NCBI GenBank assembly: GCA_024036415.1
Contig: JAMWET010003135.1
Location: forward strand, 124,001-188,000
Origin: Prochilodus magdalenae
Taxonomy: Eukaryota; Chordata; Actinopteri; Characiformes; Prochilodontidae
Reading direction: 5' to 3'
Length of the DNA: 64,000 bases
The position numbers and the translations under genes are program-made. This document shows, piece by piece, positions 22,186 through 35,982 of the stretch (its first letter is position 1; each line of letters opens with the position of its first letter). Under the pieces are notes generated by a model, which saw only the letters and a program-made list of their open reading frames with translations, was not told the DNA's origin and searched no databases.

Positions 22186-25100
22186 GTGAGTGCTGATATT
22201 AATAATTCATTACTCAATAAGCTGTCAATTATCAGCATTATTATTATTATTATTTACAGTGCGCGTACACGCGTGCATAGACATGCATTGCATGGTGTGC
22301 AACTTATTCCTTTTTCGCCTGCTCGTAGTTAGAATTTCCCCGTTCCACCTTAAATGGTGCAGCAGTTACATTCTGGTCCTTGAGGCGCCAGAATGTAACT
22401 GCTGCATCATATAAGGTGGAACGGGAGAATTCCAACTATGAGCACGCGACTATAAAAAAAGTCCATACTATTTTTTGCACGTGTGGTACAAAACGAATTA
22501 TTAAGGCATATAGCGCGATATTAGGGTTTTAATAACTGTTTGGCGTAATAGTTAATAACTTGTGCACGCGGGCAAATCCATGACGTTTGTAAGGATGCTA
22601 AGTGCACTGTGGCTCGAGGTGGACCCTGCGTGCACACGTTTTACACAGTGTCCTCCGTGCGTGCGCGTGCGTCAATTCGGAAACGAATATTTACGGAATC
22701 ATTGGGTGCACTTGGGGGTTATTGGTTTCGTGCTCACGCGCACACATTACTTTTGTGCATTTGTTCTCTCTGAGGCGTCTGGTGCGAGAGCGAGTGCTTG
22801 GACTTGAGCACGTGCAATTCTTCCTACGACACACCTCCCCGCCCCATGTTCAGTGCACGCGCCCCGAGATTTGCTCGATTCAAATATTTTATTATACGTG
22901 CGCCAATATATAGAGACTGGATTATCTGCTGCACGCGCGCATATGTCCTTTATACACGTGCATATGGTTGCAAGTTTTGGTCGCGTGTCTTTATTTCTTT
23001 GCTTCCCCGTGGACACTAGTAGCTAAAATCAAAGTTGGGAGCACGAGCCCCTTTTTCCCATCCACACTTCGGTTGAACGGTTTGAGGGAAATATTTACTT
23101 GTGATTGCAATTAATTGCGATTGCGATTTAAATCCATGCATTTGCTTACAAAAAAGAAAGGCCTATACACAATTAAGCTATCCACCAAAATAGCATAATA
23201 TATAAAACAGTCCAAGTGAAAGAGACAATACTAGGTATAAAACAGCCAAATGCAATTTTTTTGGTGTATTATTTTAATTTGAATATTTTGATAAACACAT
23301 TTACCTGGATGCTGCATGTAGTGTGTCAGACTGGGAGCTGTAAACTGGTAGCCTCTTGCAATTTGAAAGTCTTTTGCAATAGCAAATTCTTTTAAATTGC
23401 AATTGTGAAAATGATTAGTCGTTCAGACCAGTCTGCTCATTCAGCAGTAAAAAGAAAAATACAGTGTTGAATAATAAAAGTACCAGGCTCAGGAGTGCAT
23501 GAGCAGTAAAATATTATTTTAATTCTTAAACGTTATTTAGGAATATGAACAATATTTGCACCAATTTTGCTGGAAAAATGCTAATTTAATTGTAAAAGTG
23601 TGTAAAAGAGTGAATGTGCACATCTCACTAAAGCCAGATTTGTTGTTCTGTTCATGCACAACTTAAAGCTGTAACTTAAAATAATAAATGTCCATATTTA
23701 TGTCTAATTTATGGCATCCATTAATTCAGAGCGACCCACATCTATGCTTTGTGTTCCATCAGAGAATGAGTCCTAGTGGTGGTTAGAATCTAGAACTCAC
23801 CTTGAGCTCAGACGCTGCCCGGACAAAGGCCAGAACTGATACCTAGAGAGAAGAACACAGCAGAAGTGCACTAACTAGCAGTGCTAGCCAGTTCATAACT
23901 GAAGCTCAGCATCAGTGCCAAACAATGCATTTTCAGTATCTATATCCCTATATGCAAACGTGGATCAATTTCAAGCTTATTAATGGTTAATATGTTTAAT
24001 ATGTCTGCATGCACATACGCCGTTCAGCACAGTTCCTAACAGGTTTATTTACATGCTGGTTTCTGTGCTTTAATGGGGTGAAAAGTGGGTTTAAAGCTGC
24101 TTATAGTGATCAAACAGAACAATAGAGCATAGAAATAACCCAGGCAGGCATCAGGACAGCGCTCCGAGTTAGATGGTTATTACAGAGGACGAGAAAAAGG
24201 TCAGCACAGGGCGAATCATTTCTTTGTGTTTTTTCTCTTCTCTCTCTTTTCCCCCCGTTTTTCTCCTCCCTCAAACATATTGCCCCCTGTTATCTGGAGC
24301 GGGCGATTGGCGATTCACCCTCCATTTTCATATTTTGCCTATTCCCATTCTCTGGGGTGTCCTCTGCGGCGGAGATAAAGAGCGAGTGCTGAAAGAGCTC
24401 CATTAATTTGCCCCGATGACTGGGCCGATAAGGGCAGATAATGGAGCCGATAAGCGCCGGGAAGATATACCATCAGACGTGCGATTATTACCATTAGAAT
24501 TCGGGGCCTGCAATCTGCGGCGGGCTGATAATCCACCCCCACACTAACGCCGCCACCCCCCCTCCAGTCCCAGCCCCGCACGATAAGACAAAAAAACAGT
24601 CCGTCGTCTGCGCGCCCCCTTTATTAGGCCTCCTGGATATTCCGATAATATGGTGATAAATTATGTATTCCTCTACAGCCTCAGAGTTCTGTTTGTTCTC
24701 CTACTAAAATATCTCTCTCCCTTTGCTCCTCTTCTCCCTCTCCTGGAGCGATAAGGAGGGTCGTTTGGGGTCATCTTTTCTCCCCCCACCCCCCACAAAG
24801 TTGCAAGTGGGTTTATATTGTAATAAGAGTTTGATCCGAAGGGCTGATAGTAAGGAGTCTGTCTGTGTGCGTTTGTATGGTCGCTATCAGTTCTGCATCA
24901 CCCCAGTGAGCCGGACCAGCTGTTGTATGCTCTTATCGAGCACCCCCCCACCCCCCTGTCCGCCACAGACAGTAAATTTGGGGGCGAGCGGGAGGCAGTT
25001 TAGCCAAAGTGATGCTGCTGACTTAAAATACAGTCCCTGCAGTGAGAACCTGTGAAAGGGAATATAGTAGCGTGTGCCTGGTTTCAGAAGGAGAATGCCA

Positions 25101-28100
25101 TCAATGTTCCTAAATGTTTGCATAATTTGGCATGGTGGTGATGGGAGCCATGTGTTTCTAATGTCTAAAACACACATATAGACACCAGTGAATCTACACA
25201 TGTCTTCTGAGTGTCATATGGAATGTTGATGATGGGAAAATCTGGAAAACCTGAAATAATAAGATTTCTTTGGGGGACCCTTCGTCATGTATCCCTCCAC
25301 CATGAATGGAGTTTAAGGCTGAAATCTTCATAAACAGTGTCTCAGACATCAGACAGTGTATTCATAACCATCTCATACAGTAACTCTCTGTGAGGGAGCT
25401 TTTAGAGGAGACCGTCTGGTTCCATTCACCACCACTGTTTACAGTTCTGGCTCAGTAGGTTTCTCTACCTAGCGCTTCACACCAAACCACTCTGAATGAC
25501 TCTGGTTACATCTTAATGTTCTTAATCTTAATATGTAATATAGTGTAAACAGATCTGAATCCATGAATCTCAGATTGTGTTCTCGAAGCTAAATGATTTT
25601 AAATTGCTCCAAATATTAAATCTAAGGAATTAGTTTAGTGAAATCCAAATCTTATATTGGTTAACACTAATACCAATATACCAAGATTCTGTGTTTTATG
25701 ACTGGAAGCTTATTGTTTCAAGTTGCCTGAACAATGACAGTTAAAATCACCATGTTTTACAGTGTAAAATGTTATAATATTATGAAATCCAGCCGCTTGT
25801 TTTTAAGAGAATATACGGCAGGTTATTGCTTTTCTAACTGAAAAACTGTAAACTGTAAGAACTATAGTCTAACATTTTTAAAAATGTAATTAATGTAATT
25901 ATACATTTTATTTAAAATGTATTCTGAAATATATTAAAAATATTTAAAAAATTATTTAAAGATTAATAAAATTACTTGGAAAGAATTGTTTGTTCAGAGT
26001 ACCTTTTTAGATTTAATAAACCTGATTAATTTTTAAGTTGGACCAATGAAGCACTTTATACAGTGTGCTGTTTGCGGTTCACTGAGAAGTCTACAGCAGA
26101 CGGGCTGATTTTAGTAAATTTCACATTGGGTTTGACAGTGCTCCTTGGCCTGGCAGGCTCCTGGTCCAAATGGATCATCAGCCCCTATTGAATGAACTTG
26201 CTGTTTTCAGCTGTTAATACTCATAACCTGAGTGAAGTGTTCCATTGCTCTTTGTGATGTTTAAAGTCCTCCGCTCCTCTGCCTTCAGTGTACGGTTCCA
26301 GGAGAATAAGACATGGAGCGTCCAAACTTCATGTGGCCTTCAGGTTAGCTCAATAACAGTGTGTAGAGAACTTCTGGAGCCTTACATCGTCAAGAACAAA
26401 TCGCAACGCGTCTAATGCAGTGGGGTAAAGTACGCCGCTACTGGACGTGTCCTCTGGATTGACCAATCACGCTTCTCCAGCTAGCAATCCAGTGGACGAG
26501 TCTGGATTTGGCGGTTGCCAGGAGAACGATACTTGTCTGACTGCATTGTGCCAAGTGTAAAGTTTAGTTCCAGTAAAAGTGTCTCTTATTGCTTCAGTAG
26601 ACCACGAGATTCTGGACAATTTCATGCACCGGACTTTGTGGGAACTTTGTGCACAAAGGAAGCTCCATAAAGACATGGATGAGCGAGTTTGGTGTGGAAG
26701 AACTTGACTGGCCTGCAAAGAGTCCTGACCTCAACCCAACAGAACACCTTTGGGATGAATTACAGTGGAGACTGTGAGCCAGGTCTTCTCATCCAACATC
26801 TGTGTCTGACCTAACAAATATGCTTATGGAAGGATGGTCAGAGTTCTGGATTATCATTAAACTTAAATTTCCTAAGACAATGTACAGCAGGTTATTGCTG
26901 AGTACACTACTGGAGCATCGTAGACAGTTCTAGAAAGTTCTAGAGAGTTACATAAAGTAGGATATATAAGATATGGTAAGATTAAGGTAAGAATAAACAG
27001 ACTAAGACTTACAGTAAATTTATTAACAACAAACAGTAACAGTAAGCAGGGTACTAGATATGTACCTAGAACGGCATGTACAGTATGTACATTAATCAGA
27101 ATAAATAGAGTACTGAATGAATCTGGAAGACATCATTGTCCTGACCACAAAAGCAGAGTGTATGAGGTCCGGTAGCATTTACTGTACATTATAGGCTTAT
27201 GGAGTAACACACCGGAGAACACGAACAAAATGCTAGTAATGTTGTTTGCCCATTTATGTGATTATATGCTCTTGCTCTAAATTGCGTGGTATTTTTTATA
27301 TATATGTAATATATACTGTATGTATTTATTTATATATATATATATATATAAATGTATATATATATATGTGTGTATAAATGATTCTATGATGAATTAATTT
27401 CTGATCAGTTTCAGGCGGTTTGTAGGAGACTGTAAAATACCCTGATTAAAAATACACTAGCAGAGGTTTAGACACAGCTACTCATAGCAGGTTCTCCTGA
27501 TGTTTATCTTAAGGCTTTAATGTAGAATGAAAATGAAGACATCAAACTGTAAAATAGCACCACTGGAATTATACAATCCACCTTAAACACCCCCTGAGTG
27601 GAACTTTACAGGAGGAGGAACCAGCTTTCTTAACCTGCAGTGGAGGCTGGTATAGAACAAGGTTTACTTATAAGCAGGTTTGGAGCAGGTCTATTGGTCT
27701 GTCCATCATGCATATTCACTAACCTGAAAGGGGAAAGTATGTTTTTCCATTCTCCACCAAATTATAATTCCTAATAAGATTCCTCCTTTTCCGTATGACT
27801 GGAAGTCTAGAATTGTTAGAACCAAATAAAAATAAAGGCTTCTGATCGGTTTGTGGCTTTTTGGAAAGCCTTGATGCAGAACTTCTCTTTTACAAAATTG
27901 GTTCTTTGAGAAATCATCCATCGAAAGGTTCCAGATAACCTTAGTTTAGCACCTTTACTTTGAAGAGTGTGGAGTAACTTTCTGCCAGTTAACCTTCCCC
28001 AAAAAATTGACAAATAGCCAGTGGCTCTACATAGAACCATGCATACTCAGAGAACCCTAAATGTTTGTTTGCATGGTGAAGTGGTTCTTTGCTGGAGAAT

Positions 28101-31100
28101 GCGTTGTACATGGTTGTATATAGCACCATGTTATAAGGTTCTACTATTTTTAAGTCTAGGAGAACCCTTTTTGCTGCTATTTATAACCACATACAACACA
28201 ACCCCTTTAACCCGAAGAACTATTTCACCATGAAATGAACATTACTGAAGCATGCAAAGTGTTGTTTGAGTGATCATGGTTCTATATAGAACCACTGACT
28301 TTACTAAAGAACCTTTTTTAAAGTGTATATACAGTAGAGTCACTTACATCCTGAAAGGAGAATGTAAGAATGTGTTTTACATGTATGTATAATATATATA
28401 TATTATATATTATATATATATATATGGTTCTAAAAAGAACATTTTTGCACCCAGGAAAGGTTCTTCACATAATCACAATTAAAGAACCCATTTTTGGTGC
28501 TTTACAGATCCGTTTCACCATGTACAGAACCATCTAAACATGCATACGGTTCTTTGAGTGTTCATGGCTCTAGGCAGACCCATCTTTTTTAAGAGTGTGG
28601 ATTCTGACAACTAAGAGTTGAAAAATGTATTAAAGTTCTTGACAGTGTGACAGTATAGATCCATTACACCATGTGAAGAAACGCGTAAACCTGTGTGTGG
28701 TTAAGGTTTTATGCAGAAGCTTTGTCTTTACTGAAGAACCCTTGAAGAACCATCTTTATTAAGAGTGTGGTTTGGGGAAGAGCACTGTAAACTGTATTTA
28801 ACCCCTTGGCGGTGGCTTTATTTGTGGTTGCTTATTTATTTGGTGTGCGGTCACCCGTGTCGTTTGTGGCTGTCCCGTGCTAAGGCTAACGCTAACTGTT
28901 GGAGTATGATAATTTATTTCATTATTATCCCCTATCAGGGATGTCAGATTTGTTGGCTCTCCTTTATTCTTTTTTTAATCCGTTTTGATTAACTTCATCT
29001 GCCAACTGTCAGCGCAAGGCGTCCCTCAGTCGTGCGCTATCTCCCTCAGATCAGCGCAATATGAAGAGGGGTTATTGCGTGCCAACTTTTTCTCCAGCAT
29101 CTGTTCAGCACTAATGAGCTGTGAAGTGCCGTGGGCTCGCTGGGCTACAAAGCAGGATGGATGGAGGGATGGAGAGATGAAGGGATGGAGGGAGCCAACT
29201 GTTTCTCTCTGTCTCCTTCACAAAAAAACACTCCAGAAATCAGATGCTGTCTCACTTCCTACTTCATACGTCCAATGTACAACCAAACTGTAGCAACATC
29301 GTGGTACCCGAGGGCGTTGTCATAACACTACGTCTCCAGAAGCTCGTAGACACTTGCTTCCTCTGAGATCCAGTAACAGCCTCTACTTGCTGGGAATGTT
29401 TTACAGTAGATGTTGGAACATTGCAGTGAGGATTTGACTGAGTATTAGTGAGGTCAGGTAATGGCCTTGGAACATTGCTGTAAGGATTTGATTGAGCATT
29501 AGTGCTGTCAGCTACTGATGTTAATCATAAGTGTAAGGATTTGAGCATTAGATACTGATATACTGTTGTTGGAACATTGGTGTAAGGATTTGGTAGGTAC
29601 CAGTCTGAAGTCCCTGGGATGCTGGTTTAAATCTCATGTCTCTGAGGTGAGTCTCTGGGGTGAAAGTCTAAGTTGAATCTCAAGTATCTGGGAACCCAGG
29701 CCCTCTGAGGTGGTCTCTGAGGTGTATGTCCAAATTGAGTCTGATAGCTGAATATTGAGTCTCTGCCGGTCTCGAATTTCTGAGATGCCAGTCTGAGGGC
29801 TTCTGGCATGCATGTTGGAGTCAGTTCCTGGGTCTCTGTCGTGCAAGTCTGGGTGATTTTTGAGGTTTCTGGCATACCTGGCATACCTAAGTCCCTGAGG
29901 TCCGAGTCGAGTCTCGAGTCTTTAGTTGAGAATTTTTGCTTGGCCATCATTGGCTGCAGGTACTGCATTGTACAAAAGTGCATATTTAACTGAAGTCAAG
30001 ACAGGATCCAAATAACAAGCCTTTTATTGTAGGAAACCTTCAGTCTAAAGAGCCGAACTGAAATGCTAGATGCAGTATATCGTCGCTGTCCAAAGAAAAA
30101 CAGGTTATCTCCAAAATGGCAATTTTACAGGAGAGGCCAAAAACCTCATTAAATTTGAATGGAAGTCAATAGAACCAGACGTCTTTCCAAGCAGTTTTGG
30201 GCCATTTCTGTTGGTCAATTCTTCATGGAATTAACACACACTGTAAACAGCAGCTCATGTGATCACATGATGCATAAAAGTAAAAATCAACAAAAATGGA
30301 GATGTTTTTCTTTGGACAGCGACGATATGCAGGGTTTAATGGAAAGACCAATAACACCTTGAAATCATTGGTTAGTCTGTATGGCAGCTATGCTAGGTGG
30401 CGTAATAGCTATTCTAGGAGAGGTTTTAGTACAATTTTAGCTATTTAATGAATACATTGTCTCTTGTACGTATCTCTTGCCTTGTTTTGCCACTAATGAG
30501 GCACCTTTATCGTTAAAGTCTGATCCGGATAGGCACGCTCTACTTTTGGAAAAATGTATCTACAAATTGTACCAGGCCCACCAACTGTGGTAAATAAAAC
30601 CGCTGAATAACACCAAGCAAGATAAGAAAGGTGTTTATTTGACCACCCGTAATCATCAATGCCCGTGTTTTGGTAGATGCGCTATCAGTGGTGTCCAGCA
30701 AGCCTGACCAACAGCAGACCTTTATCCCCCTCACCTTTATTGAACCCGTAGGGCTCAATGGCGATGTAGATCAATGATCTGTGGCAGATGGCAGAGATGT
30801 GGTTGAAGGTTTTGAAGAGAAACAGCAGTAATACGATCATTCAGGCTGTTTCTAAAGTTTGTCCTTCAGCCTTTCAGTTAGCGATGTCTTTGAAAGTGCC
30901 AAGCAAAGCATGGGTCATCAGATCATTAGGATCTTTGTCACTCTCTGACTGAAACCCTGCATGTCCATTTTTGTCATTTTATTTAAGATTGTTTGGGAAA
31001 ATTAGCTGGTGTTTACATTTTCATATTGACACTCTTAATGCAAACACTTTATTAGGAACACCTGTACACCTGCTTGTTCATGCCAAATCAGCCAAACGGT

Positions 31101-34100
31101 GGCTAAACCATTCATATATGGTCTACAAGCTTTAGGTTCACATCAGCCTTCAGCATGGAGAAAACATGAGATCACAGTGACTTGGTGAGATAGCTGGTGC
31201 CAGACAGTCTGTTGTGAGTATCTCTGTAACTGGTAATCTTCTGGGGTCATAATGCACCACATTTCTAGAACCCCTCAGAGTGGAGCAATCAAGAAAAAAC
31301 ACTTTGTTGTTGAGGACCTTGTGGACCTTGTTGATGAGAGAGGTCAGGAGAGGATGCCCAGACTGGTTCCAGCTGATATGAAAACTTTGGTACAACTGAG
31401 AATCTTTGGTCCAGTCTTAAGTCTCTGGGATGCTAGTCTGAGTCAACACTCGAGTCTCTGGTATGCTAGTCTGAGCCCTGTGTTGGTATGTTATTCTAAG
31501 TCTAATGTCGAGACTCTGGGATGCTAGTCTGAGTCCAATGTTTAGTTGCTGGGATGCCAATCTAGGTCTAGTCTTAGGGCTCTGGAATGCTAGTCTGAGT
31601 CCAGTCTGGAGTCTGTGGGATTCTAGTCTGTGTCCACTCTGGAGTCTCTGTGTCCATTTTGGAATTGCATGATGCTCATGTCAACATGGACCAGAATCCC
31701 CTAAGAATGTTTCCAGCATCTTGCAGAATCCATGCCAGGAAGAACTGAAGCTGGTCTGAGAGTAAATGGAGGCCCTACCTGGTATTAGCACAGTGTTCCT
31801 AATGAAGCTCAGTGAATGTAGTTCCTCATTTACATTTGACTAATCCCAGAACTTCCAGCTGGATTTTTTTATTTTGCTTCACAAAGCCCAGGAACTTTGA
31901 ATATCCTTGCCCGCTGAAAGGCTTCATGGATGAGGAATTGATTTGGTGCCTACCTAAAGAGATTATGTATCTTAAATGTACGATAGGGCCCATTGAAGGT
32001 GGAGGATTACGGAATTTACTTTCCTCTGTAGATAGATAAATGCTTCAAAGCCTCTGGCAGCGGATGAGCAAATTTTCTCTGTGTGTGCGGTAGACTGGGA
32101 GACGGGAGGAAATAACATCTTCCCTCCGAGACTTTGAAGTGTTCATTGTGTGTTTGCCTTGCTTTGGAAGTTTGGATATTCTCATCTTCTGGACAACAAT
32201 TCACCGGGAATTTGGTGAGCTATTTCAGTGATAAAGATACAGATCATGATACCTTGGAAAAATTGTAGCATTAGCTCCAAGTAACTAGCGTAGCTAACTA
32301 AATAGTATGAGGGCGGAGCTTATTTACACAGAGGCTCCTTTTATTTTGTCTCTTTAGTCTGTTTCCAAATGTGGGATCATTGCAGGTGACGTTTCGCTGT
32401 AAACCAGCCAATCACAGCAGAGCACAAGTACTTATGAGCTCACCAAGAAAGGGGAAACAGGTCGCCTTATTCCAGGACCAGACCATAGGGTGAAAATGGA
32501 CGCATGGTAGTATCCCTGCATCTTGGGAAACAAAGTCACATACCTTCTATGTACAACATTCGATGGCAGCTTTACAAACTGTATCAACGACAAGTCTTCA
32601 TGTTGGTCAGGTCTTAATAGAGATTGCCTGGATATCGTTGCTGTCCAATGAATTTGCATGTATCTGCATTTTTGAATGAACACACCTGCTGCTGTTTACA
32701 CTGTGTGAAAATCTCTGGTTCCATTGACTTCCATTCAAATGAAATGAGGTTTTTGCATTATCCTGTAAAGTTACCATTTTGCACATACCTGTTTGGACAG
32801 TGACGATATATTGCAAGCTGTCATCAAATTCTCAACATCAGTCCACAAATATTGATCTAGCAATACATACAATGAGGATAAAACAAAAATAAACTTGGTT
32901 CAGATGGAAAAAAGGGCCCTGAAAACAGAAAGACGGTAATGAAAGCGATTACTCCAAGAGCTAGAAGCTCATAGAATTCGCCTTTATCACAGAAGCTGTT
33001 GGTTTGACAATAGATGCTCTCCGCATGCCGGGATTACAGAGCGAGCTCCTTGGTCTAATTTGTGCTTCAGCCCCTCTGCAGCAAAAAGAAATATGACTGA
33101 TGCTTCCGCAGACGTCTAAACGGCGAGTGGAAAATCGCTAATGGCACAAATCCTGGCAGAACTAGGTGATAGGAGAAGTTTGAGCCAAACATCTTTCGCG
33201 CAAAGCACTTAAAAAAACACACACACACAACGTAAAGTTTAATAAGAAGTGCTGCTGGGGTTGAGTCTGCAGAGCTGTTGATACCACCGCCGAAGGAAAG
33301 CTTAAGTGTTTAATTACGCCGAGGAGTGCGCTGACTGGTTACCCATGCTGTACCGAGCTTTAATTATTATAGGAGGCATTGTGTCGGCAGCGCGGGTTTA
33401 TTCGGATGCTGTTCGGTGTAACTAGTTTTCCTTGGCAGGAAAGACTGAATTTTTTTCTTCATGATTCCTGGCGGAGCAGCATCTAAGAACATCATCATCT
33501 TTAGACTAATGAGCATCTCAAATGTTGTCAATCAGCCAAGACACGTTCCCTGGTTTTCAGGAGGGCTGCTGATGTTTTCAGCGGTGCTAACACGTTTCAA
33601 CCCATGCTTCAATGTAACAGCACTGTGTCAGAAACCACACAAGCAGGAATATCACAACTCGGGTGAATTTAAATACCATCGTTATCATCAGAAACAACCT
33701 TATGTACACTCATCATCAAAAGAAGAGCTGCACACATAGCTGCTGAAGGAATCGACCCACAGCAATGAAACATGGTGGGTTAGGTTTGACATTGTGAGAA
33801 ATGCAAATGGCAAAAGACACACTCGGCCGCACATGTGGTGTAAGCAGACAGTGAAGCCTCCATGACTCATCCTGTTAGTGCCATCACCACTGGCAGATGG
33901 CTGCACAACGCAGGACTATCTAGCAGATCATCTTCAGTGATGAGTCCCACGTCACACATTCAGAAGGCCTGGTGTCACTCCACCTCCACCCATACCGCAC
34001 CATCTGCAAGAACTGTGTGAGAATGTTCAAGCTGCATGGGATGGATTATCACAGGACACTATTAGGAACCTCAACAACTCGACGTCTGGCATGTTGTGTT

Positions 34101-35939
34101 AACAAGCCAATAGCACTGCAATCCCACACTTCCCTCTGGGAGCAGCTTTTATGTCTAATGATGGGTGTATTTCCATATTTTACAGTTCAATTAGTTATAA
34201 ATTATAATAAATGTGCTGACAGTGTATATTTTACCGGTTGCCAAATCTGAATCCCAAAAAGAAAATCTACCCATCTGAATAAGTATATACTCGGGTCCAG
34301 CCCTACTGGAAAACAGCTTAGGGCTGTCTAAAAAGTTGCTACTTGTGTCAGTGGAAGCTTTTTTAATCTACCCTGGTAGTAACAGGACAGTGGCCCACTG
34401 CTTGCACACTAATGGGGAAGCTGGCGGCTCACTGGCATTTTGGTCAGCGTCTTCTGGATGGATCAGTAACGGTTATGCAGGCTATTCAACCAAATGGCAC
34501 TTTTCATCACTTATTTTTCCACTCACAGGCCAGTTTACTGATTATCCTTCTCTCCTCCTTATTCTGTCCTTCATAAATAAGTTATTATATAAATAATATC
34601 AGACGTTTAACATTTTCAGTTATACCTCCCCTGTGCTCCCATGTGATGTCATTCACACCCTGCAGGTATTTATAGCCCCATTATCCTCGTGCAGTGCCAT
34701 CTTCAGGAGCCTGAAGTTACTACCACCTTAACACGCAAAGTGACTCGGTTTTTGTCTGGTGATCTTATGAGGCCTAGTGTTTTCCTCTCCGGTTGTTTGT
34801 AGTACTCAGAGATTAAAAACTAGTTATCAGGGTGGCAACATGGAGGGTGAGACTGTGAGACCACAGTGCTAAAACTAAAGAAGCCATAATTCAGACACCA
34901 GGCAGGTCTCGTCTGATCAGCTGCTCCTCATTCATTTGTCCGGTTTTGTCACTAAACTGTTTCTTTAACCTGAAGCCCCGTTCAGCTGCCGGCTCCAGCG
35001 AGCGAGCCATTGTTCTGACACTTTGCTGACGGTTCTTTAGGCGAACGCGTGGAGAGAAAGCCTCATTGTGCGGCGGGATTTGAACCCTATTCATGTTCCA
35101 GCGCTGTGTAATCATTCCTCCTAATCTCATTTAAAGATACAGAGAAACAAAGGCTGCTGGTGGGAAAGAGAGCGAGCGAGCGTGTGCGCGCACAGGCAGG
35201 GATTATGGAAGCACAGGGATCGCTGATGGGGGAAACACTGAGATTTGTACAGAGAAAAGGGTGGGAAAAAGGAGAGAAAGTAGCGTTTGATGCATGTCAG
35301 AATAATTTGCGGTGTAGATTTGCAAAGTTTCACCGGAATATCGGAGCGGAAAAGGATCCGAAACTGGATCTCATTATGTTTTAGCATGTCTTGTTTCAAG
35401 GAGTTACAGTGAAGAGCTAAATCCTGTGGCTTTGCTATTCCAACTCGGCATGTGAGGAATTCAGTATACAGCATGTGAACGTTAAAGCGGAATTCTGGCC
35501 TAAGCCTGGAATTTGATATGTTATATGTTGTGTAACCTGATGATCAGTTTAACAGAATTCCTAATTTTGTGTTTGTCCTCAGACATTAGGCAGCGTGTTC
35601 ATAACCCTGTGTCCAGCTGGGATTTTATCATGGCCGGAATGACTGTGGTTTCTAAAGGTCGAAAGTTTCTCGGTGAGGCTGGAATGGTTTAAATCTCAGT
35701 GCAGGTGTCAGTGGAGGCTTCGCTAAGATCAGCAGAAAGCTGTGAAAAAGAGAAGAACCCCCGGGTACTCTCTCTCTCTGTCTCTCCCTCTCTCTCCCTC
35801 TCTTTCTCTGGGACAGGGCCCAGTTCAGTCTGCGCTGGGCTCAGAGCTGGTTCAGGGTGAGATGCCCTCATCCAGAGCCAGATAGCCCAGCTGTGCGTTT
35901 GATGTGGCACTGATGTGCAGAGGGAGGCATGCAGGGTAT

Positions 35940-35982
<43 letters not shown>

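Noticed and set aside
22320..22447. microRNA precursor
   Set aside because: The stem is longer and more perfect than usual and belongs to a multi-copy palindromic MITE family. It was kept only as a hairpin element.
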